From assembly GCA_020746875.1 (NCBI GenBank), contig JAGTJL010000015.1:1054001-1118000 (forward strand): 64,000 nt of DNA, in the 5' to 3' direction. The notes under the pieces were generated by a model, which did no database searches, had not been told where the DNA came from, and worked only from the letters and a program-made list of their open reading frames with translations. The DNA comes from Rhexocercosporidium sp. MPI-PUGE-AT-0058 (lineage: Eukaryota > Ascomycota > Leotiomycetes > Helotiales). The translations under genes were made by a program, and so were the position numbers. Positions 1-10,818 of the stretch are shown here, piece by piece; position 1 is the stretch's first letter; each line of letters starts with the position of its first letter.

Positions 1-2090
1 ACTTCACGTCAAGTCGAGTCAAGTCAACTTCGACCAGCGAGCGAGCTTGCCCAGCGCTGCACTGCACTGCACTGCACTGTGTCGACCAGCTTTCATCCGG
101 CTTGTCTGCCTCCCCCGCGCACACTCTATCATCCCAGGAGATACTGCCTGAAGTCTGGTTCTATCCCATCCCATCCCATCCTATCCTGTCCTTCCTATCC
201 CCATCGCGTCTCGCCCTCACCGTCGAGCCACTTTACTGCGCGCAATTGGGCGTCAGGCCAAAAAAAAAGCAACCTTCAGTTCCACAGAAGAAGAAAAAAC
301 ATCACAATCATCCACTCTTCGCACTTCCCTGCCAACAGCGACAGCAACAGCGACAACATCAGGATTCCAATTCGGATCTAAGATACAGGACGAGCCAACT
401 CGAATAGTCTGCACCTGCATTGCACGCAACCATCCATCGTGCCGCCAGCGCCAACATCTTACGCCTGGTAGATAGATCTCCTCCTAGTCTTTCCGTCGTC
501 CCCTCCCCTTCCTCGGCTCGAAGTCAAACGGACATCGGGCCTCACTATCGTCAAGCATCACGCTAGTCCTCGATACAAACAACTTAGAGGACGAGACCAA
601 CACCAACCATCCCCGATCCCATCCGACCCCTCCCCTCACACCCACCGCACCGAACTGCACTGCACACTGCACTGCACCAGCGCGAACTCTCCCCACCGAC
701 ACTTAACAGTCGACACCAGCGACCAAGTCCTTGACCGTGCATCCGCTGGAGGACTTCCTAAGATAAACATTAAACGGACAAAAGAATAGAGTAGAGAGCC
801 GCACGCTTGCGCAGGACAAGAGGGAAACATCAGACGGGTAGTCTCGAGACCATCAGCGGCCTCCAACTGTCACGACGAGATACTGCTGTCGGCGTGTTCA
901 TAACGACTCACATACGTAATATCAACGCATTCTTCCCAGCGCAGGCACAAACAAGACCCGATCTGCAAGAGAACAACTCGCACCTCGCACACACGGAGTT
1001 CGTTCCTCTCTGCCCACGCCACAGCTCACCTTGGATTTGAAATTACGAACGAATTTGAGTTTGGGAACTAATCGCTTCTTCTTGTTCTCGACCTTCCTGT
1101 TACCTCATCATCGGATTCTCGAGCTGAGGGAAATCTCCCTTCCGGATTGGCATCTTCCACGCTGAAGCAGGGCTAAGTTTAATTCTCCGACCATCTTCAT
1201 CAGGAAAGGACGAGAAGAAGCCACTGGCTCTGGTCAGGATCTTCTGAAGCTAAAGACAAAGTTGAGATCTTAGTGGCCATCCTGCTCGGCCTAAAAGACT
1301 CCTGATCGGAAGAGGCTACGCAGCTGGTTGGTCGGTACTCGCGGTGATAACACCACCAGACTAGCTCTACTGCGCCTGGGCCGTATCTGGATTGGCAAAG
1401 CATCTTGACGTAGATCTCCACCCAGACTGTGAGTGCTCCCTGTTAAAGTTTTCGTTGGCCGCACACTACTGGGAGATCCAAAGCATCACTGGATCGGCAA
1501 GCACTTCGAGCGTCAAGCACGGCAAAAGTGCACGCTTTTCACGCTGGGACATCCCCGAGGGTGGACGAGGAAGAGGAAGAGTTAGTTGGTGATTGAAAGA
1601 GCGCAGGCTGACAGCTCAGTTGAAACCCACAGCGGTCGCTATCCTTCTTGGGTCTCTGGACTCAGAGCCGTCACAGCCCTGAGCTCACACGCAAGAAAAA
1701 GTCCGGGCAGAAAGAACCCTGAATTGACGGTGGGAGAGGAGAGGAGAGACGCCGTCCACCTGGTGCCTGCGTAGGTACGGTACCGGTGCAGCACTGCTGC
1801 TCCATCGACACTCGAATATTGTGTGGGCCAGTCTCCACCAAGAACCTCCCCCTCACAATCATCTATCCTACCCAGTCTACCAAAGCCACACACACCAGAC
1901 CACACGCAGCACAAAGTCGCTCGCTCGCTCGCTCGTCCTTCCTCCCCAGGCCGCCCACCAAGCATATCCACATCCAAGCCAAGCCAACCCTCGAAAACAC
2001 TACGGGCTACCCTGGTCCCTGGCTCTCTTCCCCTGCAACGATCCCTGTGTGAAGAATCCCTGCACCAATTCCCTGCACATCTTCACCTTC

Positions 2091-2126
2091 CATCATCCAT
2101 CCATCCATCCATCCATCCATCCATCC
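2091..2126. repeat. CATC tetranucleotide microsatellite
   Basis: A run of about nine CATC units in the leader of the Con7-type gene, directly seen. Confidence 0.9.
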
Positions 2127-2153
2127 TCCACGCCCACCCTCTCGCCTCTCGCC

Positions 2154-2217
2154 CACCTTCACACCTTTCACACCTTTCACACCTTTCACACCTTTCACAC
2201 CTTCACACCTTCACACC
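2154..2217. repeat. CACCTTTCA nonamer tandem repeat
   Basis: Four to five CACCTTTCA units followed by shorter CACCTTCA units, directly seen, about 1.2 kb upstream of the start codon of the Con7-type gene. Confidence 0.9.
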
Positions 2218-3395
2218 CTCCACCCCTCAACCACTGGTGCACCATCCGCATCCTCGCCCATCCACGCCCACGCCCGCCCAGGCCAACCCCCCAAGTTGCC
2301 GCTATCCGCTTACGGACGGCCTTCTAGCTCCACTTCTTTGCATCGACCGGACTGTAGTAGCGTCGTGAGTGGAGACAACATTACGCTGTTCTTGCATCAG
2401 CCATACGCCATACGCCACTCTCCGGCTCCATCGGGCTAAGCGCGGCGAGAAGACCGACCTAAAAATTTCACACGGCCCCTCGAGTTAATCCTCTCTCGGC
2501 CTCAATCTCTCGCATCCCATCCAACACTTTTTGACTTCGGTGGATCGTGAACCGTGACCCGAGGAAAAAAGTGCGAGTGAGAGTGAGAGCGACAGAGAGT
2601 GAAGTCTTGTGTGTGGTTGCTGCTGTTGGGTATCTCTCCTGTTCTGGTTGTACTTTCTCAGAAACCGCACAGTTGCATCTCTGGTTCAGCAGAAGCGATT
2701 GTGTCACGATTCACCCATCTATCGCCTCTCTCCGGCCCTCCTCCCTCACCTTATCTCGAAGGCCAGAACACCGGTGACGACGTTTGCCCTTGTCCTTAGT
2801 CCAACTCGTCGTCTTGCCTCGACTTCCTCGTCTTGTCCTCTGCTCCCTCCAACCAACCTTTAAAACAAACCAACGCCGCGCCCCTTCGATCTTCACCTGC
2901 CGCAAACTAAGACACAACATCCTTGCGATTATCCTCAAGCCCATCTCCACCAGGTGGCTGTTGCATCCCCTTTGGACTCGCTCGACTTTAAGAACGCGAA
3001 CTATTCACCTGCAAGCTTCGAGCTACGATCGCCTCGCAGCACGAGTGTCCAGCATCATCCAGCATCCGTCCGTTCTCGAAGCTGATCACCCACCTCCTCC
3101 AAGGCTCCATCCAGCTCCAGCTCCAACAACTGCGGGCAGATTAATTCCACCCCAAGCAGCAAGCCAGTGAACAATATCTTAAGCGCATCGGTACCTGTCA
3201 CCAAACACTTCCTTTGCCCGCATCTGTTCTGCACTACTACTACGACTACTGCTACCGCTACGACCACGCTTCGTTCATCGATCGTGTTCGCTCCTGCCCT
3301 TTGGCGCAAGATCCAAGACGAACGACCAATCGTCCAATCGACCGACTTTTGAGCCGAACTAGCGACGACCCCCTCCAGAACCCCGGAGCCGTAGT

Positions 3396-5365
3396 ATGTC
3401 CTTGGTCTCCCAGCATCTTTCCAAACACAACAACACCAACTCATTACTTTCAACCACAGAAGTCGAAATTCGCGACGACAGCAACTCCACCTCCCCCATC
3501 GACGCCGACGAGTCTACCACCAATCTCTTCACAGAAGCAGCATTGAGCAAGCTTCTCGGGGTTTCCGCCAATTCGTCCCGCCCTTCTATGGACAGAGGTC
3601 CTTCGCAGTACTCGCAGTCAGGTTTGCACTCACCATTCCAACACGCGTTCAACGACGCTCAGTCTGAAGAAGAATCCGCAGATCACGCGTCTGCTGCGCA
3701 TTACACTCCCGAAGTGCGATCCAACAACTACTCGACCTCCGCGACCCCGACTTCCGAGTACGGTGTCTATCCTGCTTCGGCGCGCTCAGGTTCTTTTCCA
3801 GAACACATACAACGCCAGTATCATCCATCCAGCAACCACAGTGGTAGCAACGGAGGAGGTATGGCTCAACCAACAAGTCCGTCACTGCCTTTGCAAGATG
3901 GTCGCACAAACCATCACAACACTCAAATCAAGTCTGACCAGGATGTTCCTATAGATCCATCCATTGCTGCGTCCAGCCCAACCTACCCTCCGCACAACGG
4001 CCAGTACTCTCCCTACCCTCAAGGAGGCGATATGCAACACGGATATCCCCAACATCCCGCCGGCGGTGCCATGTATACTCAACCTCGACCTGACTGGGCT
4101 GGCTATGCCGGAGGACAACACCCCATGCACGGCGGGTACCCGGTCAGTGGAGCCCAGACACCCACCTCAGCTGCCCCAGCTGGAGCCCGTCCTGGTCAAG
4201 TAAGCCTTTCTCTCTGATTCGTCTCAACCTCAGCTGCAAGGCCATTAGGAGTGAGCGGGTGTTCGCTGTCGCGCCGCGGTGCGCGCCGGAGTCCACACGA
4301 GCGATTGCCAGCAAGTGTTGACGCGCTTGACCCCGCGCTGAGAAGTCTCGACGCGTCGATCCCGGGACGAGATATTCCATGACCCCTTTGGTGAACTGCT
4401 AATTGTTAACAGCATCCTCTCGCGCAGGTCTACTCTTTCGTCCCCATTCCCGGTGCCCAGCAACACAAGCGTCCCCGTAGACGGTACGAAGAGATCGAGC
4501 GCATGTACAAGTGTGGCTGGAACGGTTGCGAGAAAGCCTATGGCACATTGAACCACTTGAATGCCCACGTAACAATGCAATCGCATGGTCAAAAGCGCAC
4601 TCCCGAAGGTACGTTTGTTCTGCTCTTTCAACCCCCCTTGTTTGTTTCGTTTCGTCTCCTCGAGACTTCTCGTTGCATGCGTCTGCGCGCGTCTTGCTGC
4701 GCTGCGGCTCTTTGAAGTGAAGTCACGCTATGGTGCATATGTTGGTTTTCAATTGCGCTTGTAAATAGCCCGATATCCTAGTCAACTCTACATGATACGC
4801 GGGATGATTTTCGTTGGCGTTGGAGCTAGTTCAGACTGGGACTGGAGATAGCCTCACTCGATCGGAAGCTAGCATGGGTCGACCAAAACTTCGGGATTCT
4901 TTGTGTAACAAGAACATAAGAACACGCTAACACATCACGCTTAACAGAGTTTAAGGAAATCCGCAAGGAATGGAAGGCCCGCAAGAAGGAGGAGGAGAAC
5001 CAACGCAAGGCTGATGATGAGCGTGCCAGAGCCACCGTCGTCCCTGCTGATGGTCAGAACTCGTCCGACAATCCTCCTGCTGGTTACCAACAACCAGGTC
5101 GATCTGTCCAACTCCCACCCATCGGATACCAGCCCGGTGCTCAGGTCCCAGGCCAGTACCAGGCTCCCTCGGGAGGCGTCCAACAACTTCAAGGTTATGG
5201 CGGTGACAATCATCTTCAGTACTCTGGCTACCCAGCATCGCCATATGGTGCCCCAAACCAGATGTATAACCAACGTCATTACACCCTCATTTCTATTCCT
5301 CTTGGAGAGTGATGCTAACATGTTTTGTAGATAATGGTGGCCCGGCTCCCAAGTATGAACACTAA
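3396..5365 (+). CDS. con7: Con7-type C2H2 zinc-finger transcription factor
   Basis: I read four exons: 3396-4199, 4428-4608, 4948-5274 and 5331-5365, giving 448 residues. Residues 1-268 are a low-complexity Ser/Pro/Gln/Tyr region. Exon 2 begins with a basic stretch (KRPRRRYEEIERMYKC) and holds one C2H2 finger: Cys297, Cys302, His315, His321 (C-x4-C-x12-H-x5-H). A charged helix (EFKEIRKEWKARKKEEE) follows, then a Gly/Gln/Tyr/Pro tail. This finger plus KRPRRRYEEIE block is, from memory, the hallmark of Con7, the regulator of conidiation and infection-related morphogenesis described in Magnaporthe. The last intron has a weak donor (GTCATT) but a good TGCTAAC branch site; if it is retained the protein ends differently, after PLGE. 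A second in-frame acceptor at 4412 would add five residues (HPLAQ). The assignment rests on family recognition and is fairly firm. Confidence 0.88.
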
Positions 5366-8065
5366 ACTCGGCATTCTTCCTCTTCCTCGTCCGTGAGCAT
5401 TTGCGGAAAAGTCAATAGCTTTTTGGTCAACACTGGACTCTCACGGAGGTTACCCTCGTTGCTTCATCATTCTTTTCCCCACCTGTATCATAAGGGTCGC
5501 TGCCTGCATTTTGATTGGGTGTCTTGTCATGTTTCCTCGATTCTTAGACGTCATTCGATCCAATTCGGCAACGAAAACGATTTGCATGGCTTGATGAACT
5601 TTCCATTCTCGTCAACGGTCAATTTGGGAGGTGGTCGGGTTGCATTTTGTGGATCTTCTGCGGCGTCGTTCGGCTTTTCAAATCGGGGTCATGATAAGAC
5701 GAGCTGGGATTTGGACAGTGTTGAGGGGAAGGTTTCGGGCTGCTGGCTGTTGAATCCCCTTCTATGCACATCGTCTGGTCTTTTTCAGCAATCCGACTTT
5801 TCCTAATTGTCTTTTGTGTGTTTTCGTTTCCCTTTTTCGTTTTTGCAAAAAATCATCTGGCTGCATACACGGGGGTCACATTACTCATGGGGGTGGGTGG
5901 TGTTGGATGATCGTGGGGAACTTTGCAATGGCTATTATGCATGCATCGGTTCGCGCAACAGAAGTAGTAGCAGAAGACGAGGAAATTAATAAGAGCATTA
6001 AAAATAACTGGCATGTGTTGGGCTGATGTGAGAATTGTGGCAGTAATCACAATCGAACTAACCCAAGCCTGGGAGGGGACCAGCCAGCGGCCACCCGACC
6101 TCAACTAAAAGGCAGTAGACGGCGTCAAGTCCGGCTCGAGATGGATGAAACTATCAGGGACCTCCCCGTATCCGCGTTGTCACCATGTGGGTGGTTTGGA
6201 GGATTTAGGACCAAGTTACTATCTAAACTGGTGTCCGGTGTCATCTACGCAAGTCAAGTCAAGTTCCCATCGCTCGCTGGGAGGCCGTGAGCTATATCCT
6301 CGGGGGTAGGTAGTCTGTAGTGTAGTGTAGCTAAGGGACGGGGTGGGCTGGCTGTCTTTGGTTCCTGTACTGTGGCGCGGGTTGATTTGGGTTGGTTTGG
6401 GTTGATTTGGGTTGGTTTGGGTTGGTTTGGGCGTGATTCCGATGTGTATGATTTGTGTGTGGAGATGGGGGTTTGGGATAGATGGGGTGGGATGGGGTGG
6501 TGATTGTGATGGTGATGGTGATGGGCAGAGAAGGGAGACGATGTTTAAATGAATAGATCTGTATGTGGCATTCGGCTTTTGTTCTTGAGTTTGAGACCGA
6601 GTGAGTAGGCAGGCGGGTGTTCTGAATTGCGTTGCATCTTGGACTTGCTGGTTCACATGGATGGCTTCCCGTGTAAAGGAATCTATCTACAGTGGGTAGG
6701 GAGTCTGGATATATCTTTGGGTGCTAGGTGCAGGTGTTTGGCAGGGTGAGAATATATCTTTGTGTTGTCTTTCTGGGTAGGAAGTTGGTGATAGATAGAT
6801 ATGATGCATCGAGAAAACCAAGTAGGAGAACGGGCTAGTGAGTGAAGACTTCATCCACGGGATTGAATATGGAAAGAAATAAAATCTGCCATGTCAATGA
6901 ATTCACCGCCGGAAGGGCTTCAACCTCAGGTGTTACTCAAGTGGGTGCAGAAGGTATTTTGATGTATTGGGGAAAGGCTCAAATTTATCTTAGACGTCGT
7001 CTAGAAGAAAGGGACGGCATGATGCCGTGTTATAGCTAGGAGATTGAAACTTCGAGATGATAGTTTATTTTTTTCACACAAGAAAACTTGGACTCTCTCG
7101 TTGAAGAATGACCATGTAAGTTTGGCGTTTGCCGTATAATCGTTGATTCACTTGACCGCATGGCTACAACTAGCTTTGATTTTATGGCAGCTGGCTAGGT
7201 TGGGAATGATCCAGCAACGGCTGCCCTATTCATAAACGTGTCTCAACATCATATCACTACAACAGTGTGGAAAGCATATTCATCACAACACAATACATTT
7301 TCTTCCTGCTCAAGACGACATCTTCCCCAGATCCAAGAGGATGAAAGAGAAGAGAAAGGATGATCAATCTTCCGACGACCGGCTAAGATGCATCCGGAGC
7401 TCGGTTGCTCAACGAGGAAAAAAGTAGAGTCTAGAGTCTAGACGCATGCTACGCCACCTACTGTTCGATGACATATCTGAACGGAATTTGTTTTCTCGCT
7501 GCCAAGACCAGTAAAGACTCAACAGTTCTCTCCGGTGCTCAAAACCCGGAAAAAATACACTTCTACACCACAAACACATCGAGATTCACATGCCATGCAC
7601 ATGTTTTTCTTTTCTTCTTCTATTGCTAAAAGGTGTCGTCTCGAGCCTCTCTGCCCCGCGATGCTTTACCCCTCCTGTAAGCGCCACACGCCAAATTCAC
7701 TAGCCTTTGTTTTCAAAGGGATTCCGTAGCCGATCTAGCCCAGTTCCTCTCAAGTGCGCAGGGCTAAGAGCTCAATGACGGATTGTGCGATGTGGCTGTG
7801 CCAACTTTTTGCTCTCGATGACAGGACCTCCCGTCGAAACTAACAATTCACTACTTGTGTCATTGCATGACGCAATGGGCATCGGTCGTGATAGATCAGG
7901 ATGGACCAATACTAATGCATTTCTGAGATGGCTTTGAGGATTACGTCGTTGGGGGTTGGATGTTTATATGTTTGGAGTTTCCCCTTGAAATCGGAAGCAC
8001 AATTTTCCAGTAATCACATTTCTCATACTTAATCAATAATACTTCTTCATCACATAGCCTTCAAA
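5366..8065. other. Intergenic region: Con7 3' UTR, then no supported gene
   Basis: The first several hundred bases are probably the 3' UTR of the Con7-type gene; the open frames there are not protein-like. A decamer repeat lies at 6379-6431. The remainder has no convincing coding signal. The last 100 bp hold a CCCCT element (7981-7985) and a TATATG stretch (about 7966) upstream of the next gene, which may be promoter elements. Confidence 0.5.
6379..6431 (+). repeat. GGGTTGRTTT decamer tandem repeat
   Basis: Five near-perfect 10-bp units of GGGTTGATTT/GGGTTGGTTT, directly seen. The spaced G-triplets on the plus strand could form a quadruplex; it is not the standard fungal telomere repeat TTAGGG. 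Confidence 0.9.
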
Positions 8066-8786
8066 ATGGATAACGCCGCCGCCGCCGTCAGCAAGCTGTT
8101 CTCTAAGGGAAAGGTGACAGAAGCCGACAAGCCCACCGACTCCACCAAGTCCGCATCCTCCACCACCAACAACAAAGATGCAACTTTAGACGCAGACGTA
8201 AGCGCCGACGCCGACACCACAGTCGACGCCAACGCCAACCCAGCAGTCGAGCACACACACATCAAGAAGACACATGAGACCGAAGAGCAGACCTTCGTCG
8301 AGAAGGAGAAGCACCAAGATCACTACCACACCACCATCCAGCCGCTGAAGGACTCCGAGGTCCTTCCCGAGAAGCACGACTACACGCAGGAGACTAAGAA
8401 GCGCAACATCAACCGCGATGAAGGCGCTGCGAAGGCAAAGGCCGAGAATGATACTGCGGGCTTGCAGAGCTCGGTAGACGAGCAGACGTTTGAGAGTGCG
8501 ACGAAGGAGCCTACTATTGTCAATGAGCATGTTCATCATCATTTGCATGAGACAGTGCAGCCTGTTATTGAGAAGGGTAAGTCAAACCTGCTCCCTTTGT
8601 GGTGGTGAGTTTCGATGGGTACTTTTACTAATTCCTGGTGCAGAGGTCATCGATCCATCCGTCACACACAAGAGAATCGATGTCAAGGAGAACATCCAAG
8701 AACCGTCCAAGCACCACGGTGTCACGACCAACTCTGCCATGTCTGTTGATGAGTTCCAGAAAAAACTTGATCAGGAGGCAAAGTAG
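8066..8786 (+). CDS. Histidine-rich hydrophilic protein with two internal repeats
   Basis: Two exons, 8066-8576 and 8644-8786, encode 217 residues. The protein is very hydrophilic, with no signal peptide or membrane segment. It holds two related blocks, EEQTFVEKEKHQDHYHTTIQP (shown to 20: EEQTFVEKEKHQDHYHTTIQ) at about residues 72-92 and a later DEQTF...HVHHHLHETVQPVIEKE block at about 146-172. Proteins with an HHxHETVQP block are, from memory, widespread in fungi and often labelled 'allergen'; their function is unknown to me. Two possible control sites are visible: a CCCCT stress-type element 85 bp upstream, and TGTAAATA at 8812-8819 in the 3' UTR, which fits the UGUANAUA element bound by Puf3-type proteins. 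Either could be chance. A role in stress tolerance is only a guess. Confidence 0.8.
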
Positions 8787-9037
8787 ACTTAGGATGGATA
8801 CTATGATATGATGTAAATAGCTGTATGATAATGAATTGTTCTCAACTTCGTTTGTCTCGGGATCTAGATGTTAATTCTCGCTTAAAAAGCAGGAGGAGCA
8901 TTACCTTTAGTGTGAGATCTAGTTTGCTTTAAGAGGCAGAATTTGATAACGTCTTGACTCTCGTGTCTCTTTGTATTCTAGAAGGTGTAATTCTAATTAA
9001 TGTAATATTTATATAGCAAAATAAGTAGCCGACTGTC

Positions 9038-9156
9038 ACATACGACCATAGACTGAAGGGATTTGGGCATCCCGTCCGCTCTGCCATACACAAGCTTCAG
9101 ATCGGTGGATTAGTAGTTGGGTGGGTGACCACCAGCGAATACCCACTGTTGTATGT
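9038..9156 (+). rRNA. 5S ribosomal RNA gene (dispersed, divergent copy)
   Basis: The 119-nt stretch begins ACATACGACCATAG and ends GTTGTATGT, and the two ends pair as helix I. The internal control region is nearly perfect for fungal 5S (TAGTAGTTGGGTGGGTGACC, then ACCAGCGAAT), and CCCGTCCGCTC is present in loop B/helix III. Helix II differs from the common fungal sequence, but both sides have changed together (CTGAAG with CTTCAG), so folding is kept. A T-rich stop (CTTCTTTT, 9157-9164) and a TATA-like stretch about 25 bp upstream (9009-9015) support a working RNA polymerase III unit. Dispersed single 5S genes are known in filamentous ascomycetes. It could still be a diverged minor copy or a pseudogene. 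Confidence 0.88.
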
Positions 9157-9164
9157 CTTCTTTT

Positions 9165-9794
9165 GAAGTTTTCGGACCCTTTTTGTAGTTTTTTTAACAA
9201 GGTGGGTTACGGTGGGGTTCTAGGTGTGGAGCAAGGCACACCTGTAGGCTCACCGACTTTTAAGCAACTGTGAGGTATCTTTCTAAGCTGTTGTAGGGAA
9301 TAACTTTTGCTGATGTGGGTAAGAGTATGGTAGAGAAGCTGCAGCTTTTCTACGTCTTCTTGTGAGAAATGGAGTTTTTTTGATCAAACTATATGTTAAC
9401 TTTCACTTCACTTGCACTAGCTGATCTATGGACTCCAACCATTATGTTTACCAAGAACACAAGGCTCAGAGTGTAAGTCTCACATTATAAACTGTCAAGT
9501 AAGAAATACACTTTGGGTTGTCTCAATCTTTTGAAGTGATGAGGATAGGAGGTAAAGTTTAAGCGGGATGCTTCAGTGGCGAGGATGGTTTACTTGGTCT
9601 GGCTTGAACATCGAACATGGTTCTATTTATGCTACCTAGGAAAGCGAAAGAACGTAATCTAACTACTCGCCTCCCTACGCCAAATGTCCATCTTTTTCCT
9701 CAATCCAACTTTACCACTCCTCTCAAGCCACAAGTACCGCTCATCTCACTCAGCACCACGTCCAATCCCAAATCCGACTTCTCACAGTCAACAT
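9165..9794. other. Intergenic region, no gene seen
   Basis: The stretch is AT-rich between the 5S gene and the 3' end of the minus-strand NLP gene; I see nothing in it beyond the likely NLP 3' UTR. Confidence 0.5.
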
Positions 9795-10715
9795 TCAGGC
9801 CCACGGATTGAAACCCGGAGCACGATCCTTTGCCGCATGAGCAAGTTGATAGTTGAAGTTGGCGTCATTAATAGCCATGCTCGCCGATCCAAAATTCCAC
9901 CCCGCAAGTTTGTTTCTCAAACCCTCATTTGGGAACCTGTCCCAAGCGACCAAATTCCCATACCGCCAACTCCCCCAATGGTTCTCGGGATTGTTCGAAT
10001 CCCCTCCCGCATTAGCCTTCCGGAATGCATGAGTACTGATCCCATCCTTGTGATACACGATCTTCGGATGCGTGCCCTCGAATTGCAGCTCAGATGGCCA
10101 GTGCAGTTCGTAGTCGCCGTGCTTGGACGTAGCGACGAATTTGATGCTTCTGTTCTTCAGGAAGACGACGATGTGCTCCCAGTCGTGGCGGTGGCCTGGG
10201 GAGTCGGCCTCGAAATAGTAGTCGTAGATATATCCGCACCTAGTCAACTCATGAGCATGTATACATACCTTTCAATGTCTCGGGATTGGAGTATAGGATC
10301 CGATCCTAATTCGAAAATCACGGGATGTTTCAGAGCGAGTAAAGACATACCAGCCGTTGTTGCATTTGTTGCGGACGTATACATTCGTCTTGTCCAGGCG
10401 TTCCGCGGTGCGGCATACTAGTCGTGGATTGCTTGGACTTTGCCCTCCGTTGACGTTGCCGGAGCCGTCGATTGCGGCTACGTTGTAGCAGCCGTCTTGG
10501 TCGTAGTCGAGGGCTGGCTGCCATTTGATTTGCTCACCGTTGGCATTGGCGGGGAGTTTGTCAAGAATTGAGCGAGGTATCAAGAGAGGTTCGCTGGAAG
10601 TGTCGTTTCCAGCAGTAAGGACGAAATCCTCGGCAGCAGCTATAGGAGCGGCGATGGTAGTGTAGATGGAGAGAGATAGTGCTGCGAGAGCGAGAAGGCT
10701 GAATCGGACTGTCAT
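9795..10715 (-). CDS. NLP: secreted necrosis- and ethylene-inducing-like protein
   Basis: Two exons on the minus strand, 10715-10351 and 10239-9795, encode 269 residues. I chose the ATG at 10715 because it starts directly with a hydrophobic signal peptide (residues 1 to about 20); an upstream non-canonical start would only put polar residues in front. The family heptapeptide GHRHDWE is intact at residues 137-143, preceded by the CNNGWC...DYYFEAD block that the intron splits. Four cysteines lie in the mature N-terminal half (GCYN, LVCRT, NKC, GWC), a pattern like type 2 NLPs rather than the two-Cys type 1. Family members act outside the cell on plant plasma membranes or as recognised microbial patterns, and many are not toxic; activity cannot be read from sequence. 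No frame break is seen. A TATAAA box lies about 100 bp upstream. Confidence 0.9.
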
Positions 10716-10812
10716 GGTTGGAAGTTGGAATGATGAAACTCGAGTAGCTTGAGAGAGGAGATACACTTAGGTTGTGGATGATTTGGATCAAAGTATGAGA
10801 GAAACATGTAGC

Positions 10813-10818
10813 TTTATA
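10813..10818 (-). promoter_or_regulatory. TATA box of the NLP gene
   Basis: TATAAA on the minus strand, about 98 bp upstream of the chosen ATG at 10715, well placed for a core promoter. Confidence 0.55.

Larger units (their letters stand above)
1..3395 (+). promoter_or_regulatory. Long pyrimidine-rich promoter/5' leader region of the Con7-type gene
   Basis: No credible protein gene is visible here. The plus strand is rich in C/T tracts (for example 1880-2330 and 2720-3330), has many short upstream ATG frames, and carries simple repeats (CATC units at 2091-2126, CACCTTTCA units at 2154-2217). Such tracts are common in promoters and long leaders of regulator genes in filamentous fungi. How much is transcribed cannot be told from sequence; the many upstream ATGs would matter if the leader is long. 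Confidence 0.5.

Noticed and set aside
5393..5989. Plus-strand frames just after the Con7-type stop codon
   Set aside because: They lie in the probable 3' UTR, with no splice link to the upstream exons and no family likeness.
9684..10421. 245-codon plus-strand frame opposite the NLP gene
   Set aside because: It is the antisense shadow of the NLP exons, spans their intron, and has no family likeness.
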